Positions 33,888 to 47,320 are shown, counted from the first letter of the stretch. The stretch: DNA of 64,000 nucleotides from Tachypleus tridentatus (GCF_004210375.1 NC_134832.1:151277592-151341591); one strand, 5' to 3'. Numbers and translations: made by a program. Notes: generated by a model from the letters alone, not told the origin.

Positions 33888-35190
33888 TTGCTGCACTGAT
33901 ATTTACTTAAAGATATATAGAACACAACTCAGACGTTGTGCTGCACTTGTATTTACTTAATAGTTTATAGAACACAACTCAGACGTGGCACTTATATTTA
34001 CTTAATGGTTTATAGAACACAACTCAGACGTGGTGCTGCACTTATATTTACTTAAAAATATATAGAACATAACTCAGACGTGGTGCTGCACTTATATTTA
34101 CTTAAAGATATATAGAACACAACTCAGACGTGGTGCTGCACTTATATTTACTTAATGGTTTATAGAACACAACTCAGACGTGGTGCTGCACTTATATTTA
34201 CTTAAAGATATATAGAACACAACTCAGACGTGATGCTGCACTTATATTTACTTAATGGTTTATATAAGACAACTCAGATGTGGTGCTGCACTTATATTTA
34301 CTTAAAGATATATAGAACACAACTCAGACGTGGTGCTGCACTTATATTTACTTAATGGTTTATAGAACACAACTCAGACGTGATGCTGCACTTATATTTA
34401 CTTAATGGTTTATAGAACACAACTGAGACGTGGTGATGCACTTATATTTACTTAATGGTTTATAGAACACAACTCAGACGTGGTGCTGCAATTATATTTA
34501 CTTAAAGATATATAGAACACAACTGAGACGTGGTGCTGCACTTATATTTACTTAATGGTTTATAGAACACAACTCAGACGTCGTGCTGCACTTATATTTA
34601 CTTAAAGATATATAGAACACAACTGAGACGTGGTGCTGCACTTATATTTACTTAATGGTTTATAGAACACAACTCAGACGTGATGATACACTTATATTTA
34701 CTTAATGGTTTATAGAACACAACTCAGACGTGATGCTGCACTTATATTTACTTAATGGTTTATAGAACACAACTCAGACGTGGTGCTTCACTTATATTTA
34801 CTTAAAAATATATAGAACATAACTCAGACGTGGTGCTGCACTTATATTTACTTAATGGTTTATAGAACACAACTTAGACGTGGTGCTGCACTTATATTTA
34901 CTTAAAGATATATAGAACACAACTTAGAAGTGGCGCTGCACTTATATTTACTTAAAGATATATAGAACACAACTCAGACGTGGTGCTGCACTTATTTTTA
35001 CTTAAAGATATATAGAACACAACTCAGACGTGGTGCTGCACTTATATTTACTTAAAAATATATAGAACATAACTCAGACGTGGTGCTGCACTTATATTTA
35101 CTTAAAGATATATAGAACACAACTCAGACGTGGTGCTGCACTTATATTTATTTAATGGTTTATAGAACACAACTCAGACGTGGTACTGCT
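33888..35190. repeat. 50-bp satellite, right block (~26 copies)
   Basis: Same 50-bp unit as the left block. Rare variants repeat those of the left block at a constant offset of 1,502 bp: tataagacaa at 32,761/34,263, atgataca at 33,181/34,683, tatttttact at 33,491/34,993. So about 940 bp (32,610-33,550) was duplicated as a block into 34,112-35,052. The first units after the insert (33,888-33,990) are aberrant. Confidence 0.96.
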
Positions 35191-35194
35191 CGTA

Positions 35195-35960
35195 TATTTA
35201 AGACACTTTGTACTAGGTTTTGTAAATCCCACATTAGGACTAACATCAGCTTGATGTTCTGTTTTTATCGATTCATTTTCGATAAATTAGAGTTTAAAAA
35301 TATAATTAAATACATATATTCATTTCCTGTAGACCAACATATCACATCTCGCTTCGTCTGCTGCTACCAAGCACCCTCTCCGCTCTGTCATCGTGACACT
35401 CCTAACGTTAGAAGTACGTCAACTGGTGGATATATCAATATAACTTTCTATTTACATTCTTATTAATCCACCGCCAATATACTATGTAAATAGTTAGATT
35501 AAATGTGAGAGTAATGACTATATATAAATAAAGTTACACAGATGACGGAGTTTTCTATCGAACCGGAAAAGAAAAAGGAAATTGATGGGATATGAAATAC
35601 AAAAAATAATCGTGTCTCCACAGTGACACACGTAACTTGTCATGGTACAGTATTAATAGTGGACTTCTGGACTTTTGATTAAAACCAATAGAACTCTTCT
35701 TCCTGCTGTACTGAGCTAGCAAAGAGAGAAATAAAAGCAAGATAGAACAGAAAAGTTTGAAGTTAGAAAGAGGCATTACTAACGCTAATCCGTAATAGCT
35801 GATTAAATACCCGTTACACTGATAAATGAAAGAAAGTTGGGTTATATCAAGAGACTATTTGTGTTGGATTAAGTCGTTTACTTAACTGTTGCTATAACTT
35901 TCATTAATTACTTCTGAGCGTTACTAGAACTTGACGATAAATAAAGTAGTTAACGCTTAT
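35195..35960. other. Non-genic stretch
   Basis: Unique sequence. The open frames at 35,155-35,466 (+) and 35,555-35,776 (-) have no family resemblance. Confidence 0.5.
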
Positions 35961-35962
35961 TC

Positions 35963-36203
35963 GGGCCCGGCATGGCCAGGTGGTTATGGCGCTCGACTCG
36001 TAATCGGAGGGTCGTAGGATCGAATTCCCGTAATATCAAACATACTCGCCCTTTCAGCCATTATTTTACTCGTTGGTAAAAGAGTAGCCCAAAGGTTGGC
36101 GGTGGGTGTTGATGACTAGCTGCCTTCTCTTTAGTTTTACACTGCTAAATTAGGGACGGCTAGCGCAGATATCCCTCGCAAGAATTCAAAGCAAACAAAC
36201 AGC
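35963..36203 (+). mobile_element. SINE-A with ~30-bp internal deletion
   Basis: Clear head 'gcccggcatggccaggtggt', B box region 'ggatcgaattccc', body 'ggttggcggtgggtgttgat', tail 'caagaattcaaagcaaacaa'. The usual 'gggggcgttataatgtgacggtcaa' part is missing between 'ctttcagcc' and 'attattttactcgttgg'. Confidence 0.92.
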
Positions 36204-37780
36204 GTATTCATGATTCAGTCTTATCAACTTGCCTTCCCTTGTCTTTCGCATGAAAACCCTCCCACGCACTCCCACATTAATATGTCCCCTGAGATGAACA
36301 TATCGCAAACATTTTTAGAGCACATTAAATGATTTTTTTATAGAATCTTGCATTTAAAAGTCCTAGACAAAATACACTTATCTACTGCAATACAGCCTCT
36401 AAAACTATTGCTGAATGCATTAGTTTGGAGAAAAGAAACACGTATAACACCGACAGGATCATAGTATATGACGTCAATTAATGATGACTTGTACAAAATA
36501 AATTGAACATACCCTGTGCTAGCTAATTGGAGAACGTAGCTTCCATTTTCTGTACTGTTATAGTTTAATGTCACTATTGTGATCTATGCTAGACTGGGAG
36601 ATGACATAATATATGTGATCGATCGTAGTGAAGAAATGTGCTACGAACCACTTACACTAACTAACCAACATATCTCAGCTTACGTACCGTTCAAGCTAAC
36701 TTTCATGAGATATATGATAGTTAAAAGAGTATAGTCTGTAATTAGTCGACACTTCTCTGTAGAAGATTCCGGTTGCAAATGTTATGTTCAAGTTAATCTT
36801 TTACAGATAATGAATACAATTAAAGACCGGTTACTAGCCTAACCGAGAAAGACAATCAGGTTACCACTATGCTATTCAACCTAATTTTAAACATTTAAAA
36901 TTTGGTAAATTACTGGACGGGAAGCGCCCTCTTCTATCAGGATAGTAATGCATCATGTATTTGTAGGCGTAATTGTCAGCAACGTTCAGTTACATTCTAC
37001 ATATGTTTGTCAAGGAATAATAAAACTGAACCCCTACGGAGTAACGTAGCCCATACCATTACTCCAGCAGGTAGCAGTAACACCTCAAGTGTTAATTTTA
37101 TATTTAAACTCTGCCTTCACTGTAGAAATTATAAATGTGACTCTTCACATTTCCAGTAGTTCATTATTAAATATATATGCTCTGTGACCTATCCCATTAC
37201 TCCATTCACTTCCTACATTCTAAAAGCCGAAGAAACCGTGTTTCCCTTATTTATCTAAGTAAGAAGATTTCAGATTGGTTATTAGCTGCAAACAAAGGAA
37301 GTATTTAGCATGTTATGATTGAAGATACCCAAAAACTGAACAATTAAGAGAACCTTTAACCTGCCAACAGGGACAATTTTTGTTTCTTTCACTTTTTTTT
37401 CTTGTGGCCGACGCATTCCTTTTCGATAGATCTTGTTGATAAAGTATATTAACCTAACTGATGGCTAAAGAAACTGTAATTTATAATACCTTTACTATGC
37501 CCTCTAAAAGGGCGAAAAGAGGCTTGGTCATACTAATCAGACACATATTGTGTGACAAGGTTTCACTTCCGTGTTTATAAGACTCAGTAGCGCATTTTTA
37601 ATGAATACATTAAATGTTTTACAAGTCTGTTCGTGTATTATGGTCCCATTAAACTCGCACGACCTGCAACATGTCATCATATTACCTCTGTTTTCTGTGT
37701 GTGAGAGGCATGTTCATCGTGACAATATTCAATATACGTTCATAGCTTAATACTAAACAGGGACCATTTTACAGGTTTTT
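36204..37780. other. Non-genic stretch
   Basis: Unique AT-rich sequence. A CRE-like TGACGTCA at 36,469-36,476 stands alone. The open frame at 36,902-37,159 has no recognised domain. Confidence 0.5.
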
Positions 37781-37784
37781 CAGT

Positions 37785-39335
37785 GTAACATATAATGACC
37801 TATTATCATCAAATCCTTCTACCAAATAATGAGCTACTACCAAAAGTTATCTAACATATATGAACTACTACCTCCAAATCTACCTACTACATAATGACCT
37901 ACCATATTTAAACTTAACTGCCAAATAACGACCTATTGTCTTCAAGCCTAACATTTAATACATAATGACCTACGATCCAAACACTCATTTGCTAAATAAT
38001 GACCTACTACAAAACCATCTACAATATAATGATCTTTTATTTTCAAATGTATCTACCATTTAAAGACCGACTATCTCCAAACCGTATAATTATGTATTAG
38101 CTCCGATCCTAGCTACCATAAAATGACCTACTCTTTTTAAACTAATCTACCATATAATGATAAACCCATCTATAATATAATGACCTGCTATTTATAAACC
38201 TATATACTATAAAATGACCAACTATCATCAAACCTACCTACCATGTAATAACATACTATTCTCAAACCTATCTACTACATAATGACCTATGATATTCAAA
38301 TCCATCTACCAAAGAAGGAACTACTATCCACAAATTCATCAAATAAATAATAACCTATAATCTCTATAATATTGTAAAACGCAATGATTTGTTATCTTCA
38401 AATCCATGTACCTTAAAATCACCTAATATTTTCAAACTCATCTATTAAAAATGACCTTAAATATCCACGTTCTTCTACCAAATAACGATCTAACATTTCC
38501 AAACACATTAACCATATAATGATCTATTATCTTGAATTCCATCTACTATATAATGACCTATTATCTCCAATCCCGTCAATCATATAATGACCGACCACTA
38601 ACTAACACCTCAACCATAACATAACTTACAATCCTCAATCCTACATACAATATAATGATCTACTATCACTAAACCCACAGCCGTATGATGACTCATTATT
38701 TCCAAACTAGTCGTTGCCATGATGAACTAAACTTAAAAACCCATCTGCCATATAATGGCCTACTACTTTCAAACCCATATACCATATAATGGCCCAATAC
38801 CTCCGGACCCGTTTACCTTGTAATGACCTACAATCATCAAACCAATAAACCATATAAAGAGCTTTTGTCTTCAAACTCGTGTAACATATAATGACCTACT
38901 ATTTCCGAAACCATCTAACATATAATAACCTAGTATCTCCAAAAGAACCACTAATATAATAACCTACTAACCCCAAACACAATTACCATATAATAGCTTA
39001 ATATCTCCAAGCCGATCTACTAAATAATGACCTAAAGTCTCTAACCCTAACTACCAAATAATGACGTTATACCTATAAACCTATCAATCCAAATAATCAC
39101 AAAAAATCTCCAAACCCATATACCATATACCAACCCGATATCTTCAAATCCATCTGCCAAATAAGAACCAACAATCTATAAACCAATCAACCATATATTA
39201 ATCTATTATTTCCAAAGTCTTCTATATTACACTTCCCTGTTATCTCTAAACCCATGTACCATATAGTGACCTATTACCTCAAAACTCACATATCAACTAA
39301 AAATTTAATATCTCCAATTCTTATTATCACATAAT
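37785..39335. repeat. Degenerate ~35-bp tandem array, ~40 copies
   Basis: Repeated theme 'ccatataatgacctactat' plus 'ctccaaacccatcta', with heavy substitution and small indels. It is the most diverged large array in the window and abuts a much more homogeneous one. Confidence 0.85.
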
Positions 39336-39337
39336 AA

Positions 39338-40102
39338 CCAACAACATTGTTACTATAACCACATACTGTGGTCATAAGGTGAGTACCATTCTTAGTATAA
39401 CCATAAGCTCTGTACATCACATGAGTAACATTATTATTATAACTATACACTGTGTACATCAGGAGACACATTGCTACTATAACTATAAACTTTGTACATC
39501 ACGTGAGTAACATTGTTATGATAACTATACACTGTGTACATCAGGAGAGACACATTGCTACTATAACTATAAGCTTTGTACATCACGTGAGTAACATTGT
39601 TATGATAACTATACACTGTGTACATCAGGAGAAACACATTGCTACTATAACTATAAGCTTTGTACATTACGTGAGTAACATTGTTATTATAACTATACAC
39701 TGTGTACATCAGGAGAGACACATTGCTACTATAACTATAAGCTTTGTACATCACGTGAGTAACATTGTTATTATAACTATACACTGTGTACATCAGGAGA
39801 AACACATTGCTACTATAACCATAAGCTTTGTACATCACGCGAGTAACATTGTTATTATAACTATACACTGTGTACATCATGAGAGACACATTGCTACTAT
39901 AACTATAAGCTTTGTACATCAGGTGAGTAACATTGTTATTATAACTATACACTGTGTACATCAGGAGAGACACATTGCTACTATAACTATAAGCTTTGTA
40001 CATCACGTGAGTAACATTGTTATTATAACTATACACTGTGTACATCAGGAGAGACACATTGCTACTATAACTATAAGCTTTGTACATCAGGTGAGTAACA
40101 TT
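39338..40102. repeat. 84-bp dimeric minisatellite, ~9 copies
   Basis: Two 42-bp half-units alternate: 'gtgagtaacattgttattat...cactgtgtacatcag' and 'gagacacattgctactataactataagctttgtacatcac'. Since 84 is a multiple of 3 and neither strand meets a stop, open frames of 214 codons (minus) and 227 codons (plus) appear. They are repeat artefacts. Confidence 0.93.
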
Positions 40103-42552
40103 GTTACTATAACCACCACTCTAGTCATAAGGTGAGTAACATTGTTACTATAACCACACACTCTAGTCATAAGCTGAGTAACATTGTTACTATAACCACC
40201 AGTCTAGTCATAAGCTGAGTAACATTGTTACAATAACCACACACTCTAGTCATCAGGTGAGTAACATTGTTACTATAACCACCACTCTTGTCATCAGATG
40301 GGTAACATTGTTACTATAACCACACACTCTAGTCATAAGGTGAGTAACATTGTTACTATAACCACACACTCTAATCATAAGGTGAGTAACATTGTTACTA
40401 TAACCACCACTCTTGTCATCAGGTGAGTAACATTGTTACTATAACCACACACTCTAGTCATGAGGTGAGTAACATTGTTACTATAACCACACACTCTATT
40501 CATGAGGTGAGTAACATTGTTACTATAACCACACACTCTAGTCATCAGGTGAGTAACATTGTTACTATAACCACCACTCTAGTCATAAGGTGAGTAACAT
40601 TGTTACTATAACCACCAATCTTGTCATCAGGTGAGTAACATTGTTACTATAACCACCACTCTAGTCATAAGGTGAGTAACATTGTTACTATAACCACCAC
40701 TCTTGTCATCAGGTGAGTAACATTGTTACTATAACCACACACTCTAGTCATAAGGTGAGTAACATTGTTACTATAACCACCACTCTAGTCATACGGTGAG
40801 TAACATTGTTACTATAACCACCAATCTTGTCATCAGGTGAGTAACAGTGTTACTATAACCACCACTCTAGTCATAAGGTGAGTAACATTGTTACTATAAC
40901 CACCACTCTTGTCATCAGGTGAGTAACATTGTTACTATAACCAGACACTCTAGTCATAAGGTGAGTAACATTGTTACTATAACCACCACTCTTGTCATCA
41001 GATGGGTAACATTGTTACTATAACCACACACTCTAGTCATAAGGTGAGTAACATTGTTACTATAACCACACACTCTAATCATAAGGTGAGTAACATTGTT
41101 ACTATAACCACCACTCTTGTCATCAGGTGAGTAACATTGTTACTATAACCACACACTCTAGTCATGAGGTGAGTAACATTGTTACTATAACCACACACTC
41201 TAGTCATAAGGTGAGTAACATTGTTACTATAACCACACACTCTAGTCATCATGTGAGTAACATTGTTACTATAACCACCACTCTTGTCATCAGGTGAGTA
41301 ACATTGTTACTATAACCACACACTCTAGTCATAAGGTGAGTAACATTGTTACTATAACCACCACTCTAGTCATACGGTGAGTAACATTGTTACTATAACC
41401 ACCAATCTTGTCATCAGGTGAGTAACAGTGTTACTATAACCACCACTCTAGTCATAAGGTGAGTAACATTGTTACTATAACCACCACTCTTGTCATCAGG
41501 TGAGTAACATTGTTACTATAACCAGACACTCTAGTCATAAGGTGAGTAACATTGTTACTATAACCACCACTCTAGTCATAAGGTGAGTAACATTGTTACA
41601 ATAACCACACACTCTAGTTATCAGGTGAGTAACATTGTTACTATAACCACACACTCTAGTCAGCAGGTGAGTAACATTGTTACTATAACCACCACTCTAG
41701 TCATCAGGTGAGTAACATTGTTACTATAACCAGACACTCTAGTCATAAGCTGAGTAACATTGTTGCTATAACCACCACTCTAGTCATCAGGTGAATTACA
41801 TTGTTACTATAACCACCACTCTAGTCATCAGGTGAGTAACATTGTTGCTATAACCACCACTCTTGTCATCAGGTGAGTAACATTCTTACTATAACCACCA
41901 CTCTAGTCATAAGCTGAGTAACATTTTTACTATAACCACACACTCTAGTCATAAGGTGAGTAACATTGTTACTATAACCACCACTCTAGTCATCAGGTGA
42001 GTAACATTGTTGCTATAACCACCACTCTAGTCATCAGGTGAATTACATTGTTACTATAACCACCACTCTAGTCATCAGGTGAGTAACATTGTTACTATAA
42101 CCACACACTCTAGTCATCAGGTGAGTAACATTGTTACTATAACCACCACTCCAGTCATAAGGTGAGTAACATTGTTACTATAACCACCACTCTAGTCATA
42201 AGCTGAGTAACATTTTTACTATAACCACACACTCTAGTCATAAGGTGAGTAACATTGTTACTATAACCACCACTCTAGTCATCAGGTGAGTAACATTGTT
42301 GCTATAACCACCACTCTAGTCATCAGGTGAATTACATTGTTACTATAACCACCACTCTAGTCATCAGGTGAGTAACATTGTTACTATAACCACACACTCT
42401 AGTCATCAGGTGAGTAACATTCTTACTATAACCACCACTCTAGTCATAAGCTGAGTAACATTTTTACTATAACCACACACTCTAGTCATCAGGTGAGTAA
42501 CATTGTTACTATAACCACCACTCCAGTCATAAGGTGAGTAACATTGTTACTG
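40103..42552. repeat. 41/42-bp minisatellite, ~59 copies
   Basis: The unit 'gtgagtaacattgttactat' - 'aaccac(ac/c)actctagtcat' - 'aag/cag' is related to the half-unit of the 84-bp array to its left. Block repeats are visible: 'catacggtga' at 40,790 and 41,371 (offset 581), and 'gaattacattgtt' at 42,040 and 42,329 (offset 289). Confidence 0.96.
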
Positions 42553-42780
42553 TTGATAAGCTTGTGTTTAAAACAATGTGAAATAATCTTATTGTTTTCC
42601 ACAGAATTCCGCTTTTCCTTTTTCGTTTTAAATTATAATTATTATAGCACAGAGTAACATTTCGTCATCAGGAACATTTAATTAAGTATACTCGAGCACA
42701 GAGTAACATCTTGTCGCCAGGAACATTTCATCAAATATACTCGACCTATTAGAAATATTTTCTCCCATTTTTTCCTAAAA

Positions 42781-42897
42781 TGTCCCCCGCTAGTACAGCG
42801 GTAAATCTACAAGTTAAAATCATGTGTTCGATTCCCATCGGCGGTCTCAGCAGATAGCCCGATGCAGATTTGCTGTAAGAAAACCACACACACACTT
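42781..42897 (+). mobile_element. SINE-B, plus orientation
   Basis: Head 'tgtcccccgctagtacagcg', B box 'tgttcgattccc', then 'ggtctcagcagatagcccga' and tail 'gctgtaagaaaaccacacac'. The cleanest plus-strand example of this family here. Confidence 0.85.
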
Positions 42898-42899
42898 TC

Positions 42900-43735
42900 C
42901 TGAAATTATTTATATGGTGAGGTTTATTTAGGTCAAAACAAAACTATATATGAGGGACACCAGTTTCAACCTCTTGCACCAACATATTTTAAGGTATTGT
43001 CTGTCAGTCAACCAGTATACATTAAAATGACATCACAAAAGAACTCACAACGTTGAAATTTGTACTGTTGTGACGTCAGTAAAGCGTGCGCATGCCATGA
43101 AGCACTCTCTAACCCTTGAACGTGTTGAAATGTGAACATCAAATACAATTAATTAAAATATTTGTTACTTTTAATTTAGGTTTTCTTGCACTAGAACAAT
43201 TTTGCGAACTTTACACAGGTACATCGAGTATAATACATTTATACATAGCAGTAACTTTAAGACCAAAAGACTTTAAAGTTTTGAAGCTTATATACCTTTG
43301 AAGTTGTTAAACACGAACGTTAACCGTCATGAAGAAGGTATTTAATTTTCTTACATTCAGCCAGTCCGAAAGCTTTGATTGTAAGTTTTCACAATTTTCA
43401 ATTTAGAAAACTCGCCATAGAATTTAATTTGTTTCACAGTCACCTACACAAAAATGACTTCGATAAAGTTCCCTCACTGGTTCTTATACAAGAAAATTAT
43501 TACTCTAACAAAGACATAGACGCTTCAAACTTTCATTTTAAAATTCTTTTCACGCCTTTTATCTATCAGATTACAAACCCAGATAGAGGAGACTCGAGGA
43601 AGCAAACACGATATATTTTTTGTTTTATTAAGCAAAACTGGTGAATCATTAAAAGAAAACTAGTGTTAGCTTATATCAAAAACTTGTGAACAGTCTCTTT
43701 ACTTTATATCATTTCCACTTTACATAATATTTACA
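42900..43735. other. Non-genic stretch with promoter-like motifs
   Basis: Unique sequence. It holds the CRE/NRF1-like pair described separately. The open frames 43,116-43,301 and 43,375-43,644 have no recognisable domain or good splice context. Confidence 0.5.
43071..43096. promoter_or_regulatory. CRE and NRF1-like pair
   Basis: TGACGTCA at 43,071-43,078 is followed by TGCGCATGCC at 43,087-43,096, close to the NRF1 palindrome. Such pairs are common in CpG-type animal promoters. The surrounding sequence is not CpG-rich and no transcript start is evident. Confidence 0.3.
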
Positions 43736-43736
43736 C

Positions 43737-45686
43737 CCTATCACACCACTAACAGATCTAATTACATTTGTTGTCACTCACCAGCACATCACTAACAGCT
43801 CTTATTACATTTGTTGTCACTTACCATCACATCACTAACAGCTCTTATTACATTTGTTGTCACTCACCATCACATCACTAACAGATCTAATTACATTTGT
43901 TGTCACTCACCATCACATCACTATCAGATCTGATTACATTTGTTGTCACTCACCATCACATCACTAACAGATCTGATTACATTTGTTGTCACTCATCATC
44001 ACACCAATAACAGCTCTTATTACATTTGTTGTCACTCACCATCACATCACTAACAGATCTAATTACATTTGTTGTCACTCACCATCACATCACTAACAGA
44101 TCTTATTGCATTTGTTGTCACTCACCATCACATCACTAACAAATCTAATTACATTTGTTGTCACTCACCATCACATCACTAACAAATCTAATTACATTTG
44201 TTGTCACTCACCATCACACCACTAACAGATCTGATTACATTTGTTGTCACTCACCATCACATCACTATCAGATCTGATTACATTTGTTGTCACTCACCAT
44301 CACACCACTAACAGCTCTTATTACATTTGTTGTCACTCACCATCACATCACTAACAGATCTAATTACATTTGTTGTCACTCACCATCACATCACTATCAG
44401 ATCTGATTACATTTGTTGTCACTCACCATCACATCACTAACAGATCTGATTACATTTGTTGTCACTCATCATCACACCAATAGCAGCTCTTATTACATTT
44501 GTTGTCACTCACCATCACATCACTAACAGATCTAATTACATTTGTTGTCACTCACCATCACATCACTAACAGATCTTATTGCATTTGTTGTCACTCACCA
44601 TCACATCACTAACAAATCTAATTACATTTGTTGTCACTCACCATCACATCACTAACAAATCTAATTACATTTGTTGTCACTCACCATCACACCACTAACA
44701 GATCTGATTACATTTGTTGTCACTCACCATCACATCACTATCAGATCTGATTACATTTGTTGTCACTCACCATCACACCACTAACAGCTCTTATTACATT
44801 TGTTGTCACTCACCATCACATCACTATCAGATCTGATTACATTTGTTGTCACTCATCATCACACCAATAACAGCTCTTATTACATTTGTTGTCACTCACC
44901 ATCACATCACTAACAAATCTGATTACATTTGTTGTCACTCACCATCACATCACTAACAAATCTGATTACATTTGTTGTCATTCACCATCACATCACTTAC
45001 AGCTCTTATTACATTTGTTGTCACTCACCATCACATCACTAACAAATCTAATTACATTTGTTGTCACTCACCATCACACCACTAACAGATCTGATTACAT
45101 TTGTTGTCACTCACCATCACATAACTATCAGATCTGATTACATTTGTTGTCACTCACCATCACACCACTAACAGCTCTTATTACATTTGTTGTCACTCAC
45201 CATCACATCACTGTCAGATCTGATTACATTTGTTGTCACTCATCATCACACCAATAACAGCTCTTATTACATTTGTTGTCACTCACCATCACATCACTAA
45301 CAAATCTGATTACATTTGTTGTCACTCACCATCACATCACTAACAAATCTGATTACATTTGTTGTCACTCACCATCACTTCATTAACAAATCTGATTACA
45401 TTTGTTGTCACTCACCATCACATCACTAACAAATCTGATTACATTTGTTGTCACTCACCATCACATCACTAACAGATCTGATTACATTTGTTGTCACTCA
45501 CCATCACACCATTAACAGCTCTTATTACATTTGTTGTCACTCATCATTACATCACCAACAGATCTTATTGCATTTGTTGCCACTCACCATCACATCACTA
45601 ACAGATCTGATTACATTTCTTATCACTCACCATCATATCACTAACAGACCGGAATACGTTTGTTGTCACTCACCATCACATCAAGG
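43737..45686. repeat. 43-bp minisatellite, ~45 copies
   Basis: Unit 'cactaacagatctgattaca' - 'tttgttgtcactcaccatca' - 'cat', stepping 43 bp (43,802 to 43,845). Block structure: 'tcttattgcatttg' at 44,101 and 44,574 gives an offset of 473 (11 units). The open frames inside are artefacts. Confidence 0.96.
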
Positions 45687-45689
45687 CCT

Positions 45690-46025
45690 AATTGATCATA
45701 GATCTCTCCAATAGACATTTAGAGAGAACAAATAGTGATGATACGACCCAAGGAAACATGGATGGTTACGGCCTTCAAGGGTGTATCAAGTGATAAAGAC
45801 GTGGTTGTTACATACTGATCGACGAGCATTGCCACCTCTCCATACACTCATCCACCATACAACCTGTCGTTTCACTACAAAGAAAACTGCCCAGAAGTGA
45901 CTGCCACAGCAGATATCAGAAATATTTCCTGTAAGAAGAGACACACAGGATTGTAAAAATCAATCAAATCCTTGATGTCATCTATATTCGAACGAAAACC
46001 TCGACTGTTTCATAATATAAAAGTT
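45690..46025 (-). pseudogene. LINE ORF2 start (endonuclease) fragment
   Basis: The minus strand from 46,020 reads 'KNGNFYIMKQSRFSFEYR', then '*HQGFD' and later 'SDICCGSHFWAVFF', which I take as the decayed beginning of the endonuclease (canonical 'QWNCRGFRSN...DIKDLI'). It is cut off at 45,690. Confidence 0.55.
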
Positions 46026-46039
46026 GCCATTTTTGTTTA

Positions 46040-47320
46040 GATGGAGGAAAATTGGGCAGAGATCCTTTCTGTTTTCGACCACTTTTTCTTTATTGAAAGA
46101 AGGTCTATCGACCTCTGTGGATCCTGCCCTGGGGTAGTTGGGGAGGTCTCTGTGAATGGACGAAGACTGCAGAGACTGAGGGCGTGAAGGAATAATCGTT
46201 TTGAATCTCGGGGCAGAGAAGAAAATAAACCAAACCCACAGCCAAAGGAAGTGTATCTGGGGAGACACTGGAGGGAGTAGCAGAGATAGAGATAGGAGTA
46301 GATATAGACTCACTGGAGGGAGTAGCAGAGACAGAGATGGGAGTAGATGTAGACTCGTCAACTCTTTTAACCATGGAGGACAAAATAATCTTCAGATGCT
46401 TTGCAAATAGTATGTTAGAGGCGCAGAGTGATCTGTTTGCACTCCCACTGTAGCAGTGGAATGGAATACATCAGCATACGTCCGAGATGAAGTGGAAGAC
46501 AATAACTTCCGAGCCCCTGGGTATGAGATATTCTTTACATTTACCAAACATTGAACCTCTTTTTCCTCCAGCTGCTTAGAGAAAGAACTTAACTAAAAGG
46601 GGTGTGGGTCACTACAATTTATGTTCATTATAGCAGAGCCACAGCGGGCTATCTGCTGTGTCAACCGAGGAGAACCAAACCCCTAATTTAGGCATTGTAA
46701 ATCTGTAGACTTACCACTGTTCCAGCGGGGGACACCACTTCAGCTAACACAGTGTGGTTCTAGTTCGCACTCGAAGGCGTCGTGACCTTTGCCACCACAA
46801 TTAACATGTGTTAAAGAACCATGACATGATGTCTTCGAATGATCGAATTAGAACATCCCAGACAGTTTAAAATGTATTGTTCAGGTTACCTGCCTTGACT
46901 GTAGCAGGTGGACGTGGTGACGTAAATGTGAGAATAAGGACATTGGTCGGCATCACAATTCCATTTTTGCGAGTGGAGATTCGGCGCACTGCATTGGCTG
47001 GAAAAACCATCGAGTATCTTCGACTCGAGAATGTACTTCAAGCCCCTCTCAACAATAACTCCTCTTAAGGAGTTCAGTGTAGCCTTGATGGGTATATCCG
47101 CAATGATCCTCGAATTTAGGAAGAGTTTAGAGTCTCCAGAGCCCAACTTTCTTACTGACTTTGGTGACCCAGCAATCCCCTCTAATCCCTTTTGAATAAA
47201 AAAGGTAGACATCTGCCCTAAGGATTTCTCAGATAAATAATGAAAAATGAGAAATATAGGTACAGAAACCGACTGTGATGGTGATTTTTGAACAGTCATC
47301 CATTCGTGGCCGTTTACGAA
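46040..47320 (-). pseudogene. LINE ORF1 (gag-like, zinc knuckle) pseudogene
   Basis: ORF1 proteins of Jockey-clade LINEs bind element RNA. From 47,299 down: 'IFLIFHYLSEKSLGQMSTFF', 'GLEGIAGSPKSVRKLGSGD', then 'RGVIVERGLKYILESKILDG' and 'HSQKWNCDADQCP', matching the pre-zinc-knuckle region of such proteins. Near 46,840-46,760 a CCHC-type block is readable ('HSKTSCHGSLTHVNCGGKG'). The SINE-B (46,737-46,615) follows. The Ser/Pro-rich C-terminus is duplicated: a 48-bp segment 'ggagggagtagcagagatag' / 'ggagggagtagcagagacag' occurs at about 46,270 and 46,317. Frameshifts separate the pieces. Confidence 0.78.
46615..46737 (-). mobile_element. SINE-B nested in LINE ORF1
   Basis: 'attatagcagagccacagcg', 'ggctatctgctgtgtcaacc', 'aggagaaccaaacccctaat' and 'ttaccactgttccagcgggg' are the complement of SINE-B. 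It splits the LINE zinc-knuckle block from the C-terminal part, so it inserted after the LINE. Confidence 0.85.

Noticed and set aside
36469..36476. Isolated CRE (TGACGTCA)
   Set aside because: An 8-mer expected by chance about once in this length; no supporting motifs.
39443..45714. CRISPR-like regular repeats
   Set aside because: Units are head-to-tail with no unique spacers, and the genome context is animal; ordinary minisatellites.
46201..46410. Plus-strand open frame rich in SRDRD repeats (SR-protein-like)
   Set aside because: Antisense to the Ser/Pro-rich tail of LINE ORF1, with a short internal duplication.
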